Shown here in pieces: positions 29,098 through 37,962 of a stretch of DNA of 64,000 nucleotides (positions are counted from its first letter, which is position 1; each line of letters begins with the position of its first letter). This stretch comes from Xanthomonas sp. Leaf148. Lineage in GTDB: Bacteria > Pseudomonadota > Gammaproteobacteria > Xanthomonadales > Xanthomonadaceae. Location: positions 620,001 to 684,000 of the forward strand of contig NZ_LMOP01000001.1 of assembly GCF_001423585.1 (NCBI RefSeq), read 5' to 3'. The translations under genes were made by a program, and so were the position numbers. The notes under the pieces were generated by a model, which saw nothing but the letters and a program-made list of their open reading frames with translations, ran no database searches and was not told where the DNA came from.

Positions 29098-31422
29098 CTA
29101 AAGCCCGTAGCGCTCCACCGCCTCCAGATGCGGACGCGTGTCCTGCTCGCAGGCTTCGGCCAACCGCAGCCAGCACATCGGATGCGACCAGCGCGAGGTC
29201 GTGCACCGCAGTACGCGATGCAGTTCCTGCGGCGCGACGTTTTCCGGAAGCGCCACGGTGAACAACACGCCTGGCAGCCCGGACGTCGCATCCTCCGGGT
29301 CGAATGCATCCGGGTGCTCCGGGTCGACCACGCGATAGTCGTCGCGACTATGCAGCCACGCCTTCCACCCGCGCGTTTCCATATCTGCACGCAGCGCCTC
29401 GATCACCTCGTCGCCAGGGTGGACGCCGTCCACCAGCCAGCTGCTGCCATAGCCACCTGTCTGCAGCACATGCACCTGCGCATAGGTCGGTACGAACCGC
29501 GCACGCTCGGCCTCGTCCTCCGGCGCCGGATACAGCAGCTCCGCATCGAACACCACCCAATCGCCGACATGCTGACGGCGGTGGGCCGGTGCGTTTTCGA
29601 TGATGCGCGCGGTCACCGGACCGGTGCGACGCGCGTAGTACTCGCCCACTTCGCCGTCGTCCACGCACCGCACGATCACCCAGCCCCAGTCTTCTTCGAC
29701 AACCCCGCTGGTGCTGCTCAGCTCCATGCCGATCGCGGCTGCCGACACCCGCACCGCATCCCAGTCCTGCGCGGCACTGGCGGCGGTCATATGGTCCCAA
29801 TGCGCCGAACGCGGCTCGTCCATCAGCGCGATCAGTTGGCGGTAGACGTCGGCCGCTTCGGCAAAGCGGCCGGTGTTGAGATACATGCGCGCCAGCAGCC
29901 CGCGCGCGCCGTGCGAGCCCGGCGAGAGCTCCAGTAGCGCGGTACAAGCCTGTTCCAGCGCCGGCCAATCGCCCAACCGTTGCGCAAGCTGGGCCTCGCA
30001 CCACAGCGCCGCCACCGGTACCTGCGGGCGATACAGCAACGCCAGCCGGCGCACGCCAGCGTCATCGCCGCGGCCAAGCAACAGATTCATCAGGCGGAAG
30101 GTGGGGCTGGTTTCGCGGTCGGCATGCCGCTGCACGAAATCCCACAACAGCGTGATCGCTTGCTCGTCTGCCGCGCAGGCACTCAATGCCGACGCCGCGG
30201 TATCGACCAGCTCGGCATCGTCCGGACGCTCGGCCACCGCCTGCAGCAACCATTGCGCTTCGCGCTCGGGATTGCGCACCGCCTCCTCGCCCTGCGCGTT
30301 CAACCATTCCAGCAACTGCGCCGCAGGTACAGGCGCGTCCTCGCCCGCCGATGCGGATGCGATGCGCGCAGCCCACCCATCCAGCGCCTGCGTGGCGCCA
30401 CGGTCCTGCCGCAACTTGGACGCATGCGCGCGCGCCAGCGCAAGATGCCGGCGCGCGGTCCACACCGCACCGCGCTGCAGCGCCAGATCCATCGCGAGCT
30501 CGGCGGCCTCGATCAGGATGCGATGCGCACCGACCTGCGCGTAATGATCCAGCATGACCTGCAGGCGGCTGCCCAGATCCCAGGTGTTGCGCTCGGGTGC
30601 GCGTGACGTCAGCACCGCCACCGCGCGCAGCCAATGCAGGCGATAGCGCGGCGCCACTTCGCGCCACGGCAGCAACGCCTCCATCGCTTCGTCATCGCGC
30701 TGCAACAGCGCCAGCGCACGTGCTTTCTGCAGACGACGCGGCTGACTGCAGTTGGCCCACTCCGCGCCCTCGCGCGCGGCCTCGACTTCGCGCTGTTCGA
30801 TCAGCGCCAAGGCATCGGCTGCACGCCCCAACGAGAGCAGGATCGAGATCCGCATGTCCGGCACGCCGTCGTAGATCTGGCCGCCGTGCGCCACGATGGT
30901 CTGCGACTGCTGCTCCAGATAGCTCAGCGCCGCGTCGCCGCGGCCGTCGTCGAGCAAGGCGTCGGCTTTTTCGCAGCTCAGGCACTGGTAGCACGACCAA
31001 CTCGGGTCGATACGGCCCAGGGTTTCATCGCAAACCTCGATGCGCTCTTCCACCCAGCCCGGGCCATCGATGTTGGCGTAGCACGCCGCCAGATCCTGGG
31101 TGACACACACCGATTGCGGGCACTCCACCGCATCGGCGCGATGCGCGCGCTCGAACAGTGCCACCGCATCGCCCAGCGCGCGCTCGCCTTCGCATAGATT
31201 GCCGACCCGGTTACGCATTTCCCAATGGCCGACGAACACCTCCAGCCAGGGGTTGGCCAGCGTCTTGCCCAGCGCACGCGCCTCGGGCAACAACGCTTCG
31301 GCACGCTCGATCTGCAGATCGCAGATATGGTCGGTCAGGCGTGTCAGCAGCTGCGCATTCTGCGGCTGCCCGGCTTCGCCCAGGTCGTCCTGCAGCTTCT
31401 CCACCCAGTTCCAGATTTCCAT
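29098..31422 (-). CDS. Large TPR-like helical-repeat protein partnered with the HSP90-family gene
   Basis: A 774-residue protein that I do not recognise as a named family. Residues about 1-560 are mostly amphipathic helix pairs of tetratricopeptide type, for example 'GSHGARGLLARMYLNTGRFA' and 'AEAADVYRQLIALMDE'. A separate C-terminal domain (about 570-774) is beta/mixed, with 'DWGWVIVRCVDDGEVGEYYA' and many Trp, Tyr and Asp residues. No signal peptide or membrane helix is visible. The gene starts 24 bases after the HSP90-family gene, so they form one transcription unit. In eukaryotes TPR proteins are HSP90 co-chaperones; a similar partnership here is inference. The frame is open over its full length and strongly coding. 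Confidence 0.82.
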   Translation of the reverse strand: MEIWNWVEKLQDDLGEAGQPQNAQLLTRLTDHICDLQIERAEALLPEARALGKTLANPWLEVFVGHWEMRNRVGNLCEGERALGDAVALFERAHRADAVECPQSVCVTQDLAACYANIDGPGWVEERIEVCDETLGRIDPSWSCYQCLSCEKADALLDDGRGDAALSYLEQQSQTIVAHGGQIYDGVPDMRISILLSLGRAADALALIEQREVEAAREGAEWANCSQPRRLQKARALALLQRDDEAMEALLPWREVAPRYRLHWLRAVAVLTSRAPERNTWDLGSRLQVMLDHYAQVGAHRILIEAAELAMDLALQRGAVWTARRHLALARAHASKLRQDRGATQALDGWAARIASASAGEDAPVPAAQLLEWLNAQGEEAVRNPEREAQWLLQAVAERPDDAELVDTAASALSACAADEQAITLLWDFVQRHADRETSPTFRLMNLLLGRGDDAGVRRLALLYRPQVPVAALWCEAQLAQRLGDWPALEQACTALLELSPGSHGARGLLARMYLNTGRFAEAADVYRQLIALMDEPRSAHWDHMTAASAAQDWDAVRVSAAAIGMELSSTSGVVEEDWGWVIVRCVDDGEVGEYYARRTGPVTARIIENAPAHRRQHVGDWVVFDAELLYPAPEDEAERARFVPTYAQVHVLQTGGYGSSWLVDGVHPGDEVIEALRADMETRGWKAWLHSRDDYRVVDPEHPDAFDPEDATSGLPGVLFTVALPENVAPQELHRVLRCTTSRWSHPMCWLRLAEACEQDTRPHLEAVERYGL

Positions 31423-31446
31423 TGCGTTGTTCCTTTAATGCGGCGC

Positions 31447-33315
31447 TCAGCGCGCCAGCAATTGGGTCACGGCCTCGGCAAGATCGCCGAAGGCCTTGTT
31501 GAGATCCGAACCGCCCGACTCCGCGCCGCCAGCCTGCGGCTGCGCGCGCCCTTGCGCAGAGACAATCACCTTGAGCGAGCGCAGCAAGCGCGCGGCGACC
31601 GCAGCCTGCGGGTTGCCGGCACGTTGTGCGGCGAGCAATGCCTGCAGCGCAGGATTGTCGAGATTGAGATACAACCGCTGGGTCTGGCGCGCTTCGATCC
31701 GCGCAGTGAACTGCCGCGCCAGGCGCAGCGCTGCAGTGGACACCCGCTTGTCGTTTTCGTCCTGCTCCAGCCGGCGTTTGAGTTCCGCCTCGCGGTCGGG
31801 CACCACCACCAGCGGTAGCTCTTCGGGGCTGAAACGCGCCGGAACCAATGCCTCGCCATCGCCCAGATGCTGTTCCAGCCACGCCAGTTCGTCGGCCGGC
31901 AACGTATCGAGATGGAACAACTGGCGGTTGCCATGCTCGGTGCCCAGCTCGACCAGGCGCACGCCCTTGGCCTGCGCCCACCGACGCAGAAACGGCACTA
32001 CCGCGTAGCGGTTTCCGTACGCCACCGGCACGCCCATCGCGCGGAACAACATTTCTTCGAAACCGCTGTCGCTGTCCAGGATCACATGCACCGCGCCACG
32101 CGCCGGTAGCTGCTGGGCCGGCAGATCGCCTTGCGAGGTCGGCACGCGCACATGTTCCAGCAGCAAGTCGAACAGACGCTCATCGCACAGCGCCGCACCC
32201 AACAAGGCCTCGTTATGCCGCAACAGAATGCGACGCCAGGCTTCGGGCTGTTGCCGCGCCACCTCCGCCAAGCCCTGCACCAGGGCTTCGGACAAGGCGT
32301 GCTGCACCGAGCTATAGACCGTATCGCGCTGCAGATCCTCGCGGCTCGCGGTCGGCGTCAAACGGTTGGATTCGATCACTCCGCCGATGAAACCGGCCCA
32401 CGGCGGCAGCAATTCGCGCGCATTGTCGTCCAGCAACATGCCGCGCAAGAACACCGACAGATTGCGATTGTCGCTGGTGCCGTAGGTGGCCCCGTCCTGC
32501 ACCCATAACAGGCCGACCGCATCGCTGCCGTCGGCGGCACGCACCGGCATGCAGCACAGCGGTTCGAAATTGCGTTCGAAGCGCGCCGCAAACTCGCGTT
32601 GCCGGCGCCATGCCTGCACCGGGTGCAACGGCACTGCGTCGTCCATGCGCCACGGCGGCGGCTCCGGATTGATCGGCTGCGCATCGGCACCGACCCAGAT
32701 CGGCTCGCGCAACAAGGCGCAGTAGCGCGACAGAATCTCGTGCAGGCGCGCGTCCTGCGCCAACGACAGATACTGGTCGTGCAATTCCAGCACCACCTCG
32801 GTGCCCACCTGCGCGCGCGCCGGGATCGGGCTGACCGTGTATTGCTCGGCATTGCTGGAGATATAGCAATGACCCAGCGTCGGGCTCTGGTACGAGGTGG
32901 TGCGCACGGTGACGCGTCGCGCCAGTACGAAGGCCGACAAGAAACCCAGCCCGAACATCCCGATCAGGCCGCTATCTTCGTGGCCTCCCTGGCGCAGCCC
33001 GCGGGTGTAACCCACACCCACGGTGGCCAGATAATCGTGAATTTCCTGCTGGGTGAGCCCGGCCCCGGTATCGGTAATGCGCACGATGCCCTGCGCCGGA
33101 TCGGCATGCACATGGATGCGCGCTTCGCCTTGCCAATCGGGCTGTTCCAGGCGGCGCCGCAGGATTGAGTCGTGCGCGTTCTGCACCAACTCGCGCAGCG
33201 CGACCACTGGCGTGGAATACAGATGCTTGCTGAGAACGGACATCAGTCCATTGAGATCGACGCCGGCGCGGCGGATCTGTGAGGCGTCCGTCGCCTCGGA
33301 GATATGATCTTGCAT
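31447..33315 (-). CDS. Divergent HSP90-family ATPase chaperone
   Basis: A 622-residue protein of the HSP90 family, similar in length to E. coli HtpG but divergent in sequence. The GHKL nucleotide site is intact: 'VALRELVQNAHDSILRR' (catalytic Glu and Mg-binding Asn), 'ITDTGAGLTQQEI' and 'IGMFGLGFLSAFVLARR'. In the middle domain, 'NLSVFLRGMLLDDNARELLP' and 'GVIESNRLTPTASREDLQRD' correspond to the conserved HtpG 'IDSxDLPLNVSRE' region with the catalytic arginine. The C-terminal domain is weakly similar and ends without MEEVD. The ATG at 33315 gives a standard N-terminus. It likely forms an operon with the TPR protein. Clients are unknown; whether the strain also has a canonical htpG cannot be seen here. 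Confidence 0.88.
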   Translation of the reverse strand: MQDHISEATDASQIRRAGVDLNGLMSVLSKHLYSTPVVALRELVQNAHDSILRRRLEQPDWQGEARIHVHADPAQGIVRITDTGAGLTQQEIHDYLATVGVGYTRGLRQGGHEDSGLIGMFGLGFLSAFVLARRVTVRTTSYQSPTLGHCYISSNAEQYTVSPIPARAQVGTEVVLELHDQYLSLAQDARLHEILSRYCALLREPIWVGADAQPINPEPPPWRMDDAVPLHPVQAWRRQREFAARFERNFEPLCCMPVRAADGSDAVGLLWVQDGATYGTSDNRNLSVFLRGMLLDDNARELLPPWAGFIGGVIESNRLTPTASREDLQRDTVYSSVQHALSEALVQGLAEVARQQPEAWRRILLRHNEALLGAALCDERLFDLLLEHVRVPTSQGDLPAQQLPARGAVHVILDSDSGFEEMLFRAMGVPVAYGNRYAVVPFLRRWAQAKGVRLVELGTEHGNRQLFHLDTLPADELAWLEQHLGDGEALVPARFSPEELPLVVVPDREAELKRRLEQDENDKRVSTAALRLARQFTARIEARQTQRLYLNLDNPALQALLAAQRAGNPQAAVAARLLRSLKVIVSAQGRAQPQAGGAESGGSDLNKAFGDLAEAVTQLLAR

Positions 33316-33500
33316 GATCGTCGTCGTTTCCTTGGCGGCCACGCCCGTCCTCGGACGCGCCTCCTGGGTGGCAGTGCGAGCCGGCAAGGATAGCCGCAAG
33401 CCATCCTGGACGCACGTCTCACTTCGGCTTCTGTGCCAGCGTGCGTACAGCTGCGTACGTCCCGCGACCAGCCCGTATCCAGTCGTCGGAAACGACGCGC

Positions 33501-33528
33501 CACGGCCCGGCGTACATGCCGGGCCGTG
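33501..33528 (-). terminator. Hairpin downstream of hrpX
   Basis: Perfect 11-bp inverted repeat CACGGCCCGGC (33501-33511) and GCCGGGCCGTG (33518-33528) with a six-base loop, ten bases after the hrpX stop. No long T run follows on the minus strand, so it may be a weak terminator or an mRNA 3'-stabilising structure. Confidence 0.6.
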
Positions 33529-33538
33529 GCGCTGTCGG

Positions 33539-34969
33539 CTAACGTTGCAGGGTTTCCATCGGCGCTTCATTGAAGTGCTGGCGATAGCCTTTGGCCAGCG
33601 CTGAACGACTGCCAACGCCCCAGCGGCTGGCCGCCTGCAACACGCTGCCGCAGCCGCCTTCGGCCAGCAGCTCGTCGCGGATGCTCTGCATGCGATAACG
33701 CCGCAGCACCTGAGTCGGCGACAGCCCGGTGGCCGACTTGAACGCCTGCTGCAAGGCACGCCCGGTCACACCGATCTGCGCGGCCACTTCATTGATCGAC
33801 AGGTCCGAGCGGTGGGCATTGGTGATCATGTAGCCGTAGGCACGGCGGTACTTGGCCGGCAGGCGCGCGGAGATATCGTCGCTGACGTGCGCCGGGGTGC
33901 CGCTTTCCAGCAGACGCGGTGCCTGCACTTCGCTGCGCAGGCATTGCACCGCACCCAGCGCATAGCGGTTGTACAGCAACAGGGCCTGTTCGGTACGGCC
34001 CAGCGCCTGGCTGATCTTGGCCTGGCAGTACTCGAACTCCAGATTCCAGCGCGGCGCGTGATGCCGGCCGGCCCCGGCCAGGGCACGCTCGGCCAGATCG
34101 GCGCGGCCTACCGCCAGTGCAGCCAATGCCAGCTCCACCTGCGCATCCTGCCGCGCGCAGGGCGGGCAACCGGTTGCCGCGGCCGGCAGCGCATCGATCT
34201 GCGCGTCGAACCCAAAGGTGTCGCCGCCAGCGATCCGCAGCAGGTTGCGCACGTGGCGCATCCGCTGCGCCAGCACCGGCATGCTCTCGGCCAGATCGGC
34301 GATACAGGCGCGCAGTTCGCTGGGCTCGAAGGCATGCGCGGCGTCTTCCTGGCGCAGCGTGGCCTGCCAGAACACGTGGTCGCTCATGCGGTCGGCGCGA
34401 CGGATGCGCAGCTGCGCAATCATGTCCAGGCGCAGCGCGGTGGCAATGCGCAACCAGTCCGATGCACCGGTTTCCAGCTCGGACAGCGACTCGCGCGCAC
34501 GCTCCAGCGTCTGCAGGGCCAACGTGCTCTGGCCGAGGTGAAAGTGGGTCAGCGCCTTGCCAAGCAGACCTTCGCCGCATAGGCAGGCTGGCGTATCGCG
34601 GTCCATCGCAAGCTGCGCAAAGCAGTTCAACGCCGCACTCAGACGACGCTGGCTCAGCATCAACCAGGCGGTATTGCGGCACGAGAGCAGCCGCAGCTGC
34701 CGCTGTTGGCCGCGCATTGCCTTCAGCGCATGGCGGTATGCATCTTCGGCTTCTTCCTGGTATTCGAGAATCAATAGGGCATCGCCGCTGGCGCCCAGCA
34801 GGCTGACCTCATCGTCGGGGCCATCGGGTGTTCCCTGGCCATCACGGCGTTGTTGAAGATGTTGCAGACCTTGCGGCCAGGCACCAACCAGCATCCTGCT
34901 TGTATAGGTAGGAAGACGATCTGCGTAAGACAACGCAGAAATCGCTGCGAAGTAGGTTGAAAGGATCAT
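33539..34969 (-). CDS. hrpX: HrpX, AraC-family activator of the type III secretion regulon
   Basis: A 476-residue transcriptional activator, exactly the known HrpX length. It activates hrp operons and effector genes through plant-inducible promoter boxes, and is itself induced by HrpG. The start 'MILSTYFAAISALSYADRLP' and the long N-terminal helical region (about 20-360) are characteristic. The C-terminal AraC DNA-binding domain (about 375-476) shows two HTH motifs: 'LSINEVAAQIGVTGRALQQA' and 'GSVLQAASRWGVGSRSALAK'. The ATG at 34967-34969 gives the conserved start. It is adjacent to and divergent from hrpG, as in other xanthomonads. The hrp structural cluster is not in this window. Confidence 0.97.
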   Translation of the reverse strand: MILSTYFAAISALSYADRLPTYTSRMLVGAWPQGLQHLQQRRDGQGTPDGPDDEVSLLGASGDALLILEYQEEAEDAYRHALKAMRGQQRQLRLLSCRNTAWLMLSQRRLSAALNCFAQLAMDRDTPACLCGEGLLGKALTHFHLGQSTLALQTLERARESLSELETGASDWLRIATALRLDMIAQLRIRRADRMSDHVFWQATLRQEDAAHAFEPSELRACIADLAESMPVLAQRMRHVRNLLRIAGGDTFGFDAQIDALPAAATGCPPCARQDAQVELALAALAVGRADLAERALAGAGRHHAPRWNLEFEYCQAKISQALGRTEQALLLYNRYALGAVQCLRSEVQAPRLLESGTPAHVSDDISARLPAKYRRAYGYMITNAHRSDLSINEVAAQIGVTGRALQQAFKSATGLSPTQVLRRYRMQSIRDELLAEGGCGSVLQAASRWGVGSRSALAKGYRQHFNEAPMETLQR

Positions 34970-35798
34970 GCCGGGCTCTCTCTTGGGGGGACGAGCAAAA
35001 ACAAACAATGCGCAGCTCTCACTGGCGCAAACGATTGTATGCAGCGGATCCAATGGAATTTCCCACCTGCAAGCACCGCAAAAATCAAAAAACCTCACTC
35101 TGTCTTCCAACGCTTCTGCCGTACGTTTTGCATATGCGGCATTCTTTTCTGCAGAGCGTGCGCATTGTCTAGCGCAGGACATTTCCCACCATCCGAACAC
35201 GTACGGACGTCGCGCTGCGCCCGAACAGCGCAGCGGCGTCCTGTAACGTCTGCCAACGCACGGTCTCAATGCGGATTCTGGGGTGTTTGAGTCGATTTCG
35301 GCATGTGCGACAGGCGCACCGTAGTCACGCAGCTGCGGGCACGTCCCGCTCATAACGAAAGTAACTTTCGTGTTACCTGCCCAGCTGAACCTATTCCCTA
35401 AGCGCGGCGGGTTCGCCGTAATCGCAATACCTTGGTCTAGACCTTTCCAACCAATTTTCTACTGCCCATCCGGACACACATGTCCAGACACGGCGCGTGG
35501 ATATGCATGCATCGGCTTATACATACCCAAGATGTAAGAGCTGCGTTGCGTATAGATGAGCGCAAGCTAAAGCGCACCGACCCAAACCCGAAGAAAAGTG
35601 CGTAGCAGTGAAACTTTCTGCCGCTGGAATGGTACATACCATTCGTCCGACCTCGGTCAGACCCTCCCCCCCCCCTTCGCAGCCGGATGGTATGGCAATG
35701 CACTTATCTCTCTCTGTGGATTTTGTGGCGACGCCTGCGGCCCGTGATCGGCACCGCACGCACGACTGGTACGTGTGCCGTCATGGGAAGGCTGGCTG
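34970..35798. promoter_or_regulatory. hrpX-hrpG divergent regulatory region
   Basis: 829 bases with no established gene, AT-richer than most of the window, containing both promoters and presumably long leaders. Notable are a C10 tract at 35666-35675, a GTG-started reading frame (35608-35799) whose TGA overlaps the hrpG ATG as TGATG, and several GGA motifs near the hrpG start that could bind an RsmA/CsrA protein (RsmA control of the hrpG leader has been described in xanthomonads; I recall this and cannot verify it here). I could not locate a PIP box or define promoter boxes with confidence. Confidence 0.6.
35666..35675. repeat. C10 homopolymer tract upstream of hrpG
   Basis: Ten consecutive C about 124 bases before the hrpG start, in the presumed hrpG leader. 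Tracts of this length are prone to slippage during replication. In the overlapping reading frame 35608-35799 a change of one base would shift the frame. Confidence 0.85.
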
Positions 35799-36584
35799 AT
35801 GCACGGCAATCCTCCCGGCAAGCATGGATCGGCTTTCCTGTTGACGCAGGACGCGCGTCTGGCATCGCAGGTCAACGCGAGCCTTGCCCCGCTGGGGCCA
35901 CAATTTGCAGTGTTTTCCGATGAGCTGGAGCTGTTGCGCTCCTTGCGGCATTCGCCCTGCGAACTCCTGATTTTCGATGCGACCTGCGTCGCCTCGGACG
36001 ATAGCTCGGTCCTGGCCTGGCAGCGCTGCCACAGCGGTCATCCCACGCCGCTGATCGTGCTGGGACGTTTCGACTGCCCTGACGACATCCTGGCCTGGTA
36101 CCAAGCCGGCGCACAAGAAGTGTTAGCGCTCCCATTCAATTCGTGCGAACTCCAGGTGCGCGCGGCATTGGCGATTGCCCCTGCACCCCAGACCTGCCAG
36201 GAATCGCAGCACCTCACCGTCGGCCCGTATCAGCTGATACGCGAAGAAAACACCGTCTATCTGCACGGCAAGCCGATCGTGCTCACCGCGCGCGAGTTCT
36301 CGATTGCCTGGATGCTGTTTTCCAGCCCCGGCGTCTGTTTCCGCCGCTGCCAGCTCGCCAAGGCGGTCTGGGGTAGCCATACCGAGTTCACCGATCGCAC
36401 GATGGAGCAACACATCTACAAGCTGCGCAAGAAATTGCAGCTGTGCAACCACAGTGGAGTGGTGCGCATCAGAACCGTGTATTCGCATGGCTACAAGCTG
36501 GAGCTCGCGCTGCAGGAGAGGGACCCGCCAATGCTTGGCAAAAGCGTGGGTTCGAGTACCGGACATCACGCCGCCGCCTGCTGA
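35799..36584 (+). CDS. hrpG: HrpG, OmpR-family response regulator controlling hrpX
   Basis: Response regulator of 261 residues, top of the Xanthomonas hrp cascade; it activates hrpX in planta. The N-terminal receiver (about 10-120) is divergent, with the likely phosphoacceptor Asp60 in 'ELLIFDATCVASDD'. The C-terminal winged helix (about 150-245) shows 'LHGKPIVLTAREFSIAWMLF', 'DRTMEQHIYKLRKKLQL' and 'IRTVYSHGYKLEL'. GGAAGG at 35785-35790 supports the ATG at 35799; an in-frame GTG at 35775 is an alternative. No kinase gene is adjacent, in line with control by unlinked sensors. Divergent hrpX confirms the assignment. Confidence 0.97.
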   Translation: MHGNPPGKHGSAFLLTQDARLASQVNASLAPLGPQFAVFSDELELLRSLRHSPCELLIFDATCVASDDSSVLAWQRCHSGHPTPLIVLGRFDCPDDILAWYQAGAQEVLALPFNSCELQVRAALAIAPAPQTCQESQHLTVGPYQLIREENTVYLHGKPIVLTAREFSIAWMLFSSPGVCFRRCQLAKAVWGSHTEFTDRTMEQHIYKLRKKLQLCNHSGVVRIRTVYSHGYKLELALQERDPPMLGKSVGSSTGHHAAAC

Positions 36585-37292
36585 ACGCTGCTCTCGGGAT
36601 CAGGCCAGACTGATGCAGGTATCGAGGTAACTGCATTGCGGATAGCGACGGTAGTGACATGCATTCTCTAGCGACGGCGTCATGCGGTCTTAGCTGCGAT
36701 TTTCAGCGTAGTTGAGTTATCCGATTAACTTCATTTTCGAACTATTTAGGCCGACTTGAACAGGAACCGACAGGGGTTCCATCGGCGCAGATAGACTGCA
36801 GGCCGCTGCGCTGCTCATGCGCTCTCCCACGCTGGGAATCAGCCAAGTGAGGCGCCTTGCAGGCTTGCCGCCTGGTCCTCTTGCGGAATGCAGCTCGCCC
36901 GGTTGCATGCGCAATAAGCACCTGCATTGGCCGAGGTACAACCGATTGCGCTTAGGGCCGCTCCGCTGGAGCAGCTAGCCCAGTGCAGACGCCAAAGGGC
37001 AGCTGACAGAACGACTGCGCAACCATCGGGCGGCAACCGGCTCGATGCGGCCACAGCGCGTCGCCGTGATTGCGCCCGGCGATGGCGTGCTCGGTACGCC
37101 ATGCAATCAGCGCGGCAGCGCAGCCCGTGCTGCAGATCAGCAGGTACCACGCGACATTGCGACTTCTTCGCGCCGTCCAAGCGACCTGACCTGACCACCG
37201 CTCGCGACGCTTGCCTGGTCGCTTCAAGCCGCATAAACGACGATGGCGCAGGAATTCCTGCGCCATCGTTCAATCCACTTCGTGCAAAGCGA
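36585..37292. other. Gene-free stretch downstream of hrpG
   Basis: 708 bases between convergent hrpG and the DUF805 gene. Reading frames here are short and lack recognisable protein features. The left part (36640-36760) is AT-richer than average. It includes the DUF805 terminator palindrome (37241-37268). A small RNA could be hidden here, but no sequence evidence singles one out. Confidence 0.5.
37241..37268 (-). terminator. 28-bp palindrome, likely terminator of the DUF805 gene
   Basis: Perfect palindrome CGATGGCGCAGG-AATT-CCTGCGCCATCG, 24 bases after the DUF805 stop. On the minus strand it is followed by TCGTTTATG, a weak T-tract. It may work bidirectionally. Confidence 0.65.
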
Positions 37293-37679
37293 TTACTGCT
37301 TCGGGCTCTCGCCGTACTGGTTCGGGCCCGGGGTGCCGTCCAGACACATGAACACGAGGACGACAAAGCCGCCGACGTAGGGGACGAAGCTGATCAGGTA
37401 GAACCAACCCGACTTGCCCTGGTCATGCAGACGGCGCACGGTCACTGCAATGCTGGGCACGATCAGCGCCAGCACGAAGATTGCCATGATGGCGCCGACC
37501 ACCCATGCCAGCGGACCGGGGCCGTTCTCGCCCCCCATCACCGCCGCTGCGATACCAAACATGATGCCCAGCACGACCAGAACGATCACCTGCAGCAGCA
37601 TGAACATCCAGTATTCCTTGCGACGCGAACGACCTTCGAAGTCGGCGTAACGCTTAAGCGGCAACAACATCCATTCCAT
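37293..37679 (-). CDS. DUF805 small membrane protein
   Basis: A 128-residue inner-membrane protein of the DUF805 family (YhaH-like). The start 'MEWMLLPLKRYADFEGRSRR' with 'KEYWMFMLL' is the family signature, followed by three hydrophobic helices and the conserved 'VRRLHDQGKSGWFYL' motif; it ends 'DGTPGPNQYGESPK'. The function of the family is unknown. The ATG at 37679 has a weak purine-rich leader. It seems to be a single-gene unit between hrpG and radA. Confidence 0.92.
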   Translation of the reverse strand: MEWMLLPLKRYADFEGRSRRKEYWMFMLLQVIVLVVLGIMFGIAAAVMGGENGPGPLAWVVGAIMAIFVLALIVPSIAVTVRRLHDQGKSGWFYLISFVPYVGGFVVLVFMCLDGTPGPNQYGESPKQ

Positions 37680-37962
37680 CGTGGTTCTCCAGTACGAGCA
37701 GTCAGCAGTGTTTGTGATCCGGTGCACAGTGCAACGGGCCGCGCATGGTGCCATAGCCGCACTCTGGTGAAAACGTTTTCTTCACGCCCACATGCAAATT
37801 GCCGGGCGCCAGCCGACGGACGGTCGCCGGCTCCGCTGGGGAGCGTCAGGCGATGGCAATGTTCGACGCTGCCTGCTGGCAGCGCCCACTGCGCGAACCC
37901 CGCGCTTGGCCGGACAGCCTGCCCCGTCCCTGCCCCAACCCTGACCACGGCGCAGCCGCACC

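Noticed and set aside
29098..33315. Annotating the HSP90-family gene as htpG
   Set aside because: Sequence is too divergent from HtpG outside the ATP site, and its genetic context differs; a separate htpG may exist outside the window.
35608..35799. Calling the 63-codon frame before hrpG as a gene
   Set aside because: No ribosome binding site and no homology visible; kept as a finding, not as a CDS.
33539..36584. Type III secretion structural or effector genes near hrpX/hrpG
   Set aside because: All neighbouring frames were examined; none resemble hrp/hrc or effector genes. The regulators are encoded away from the hrp cluster, as expected.
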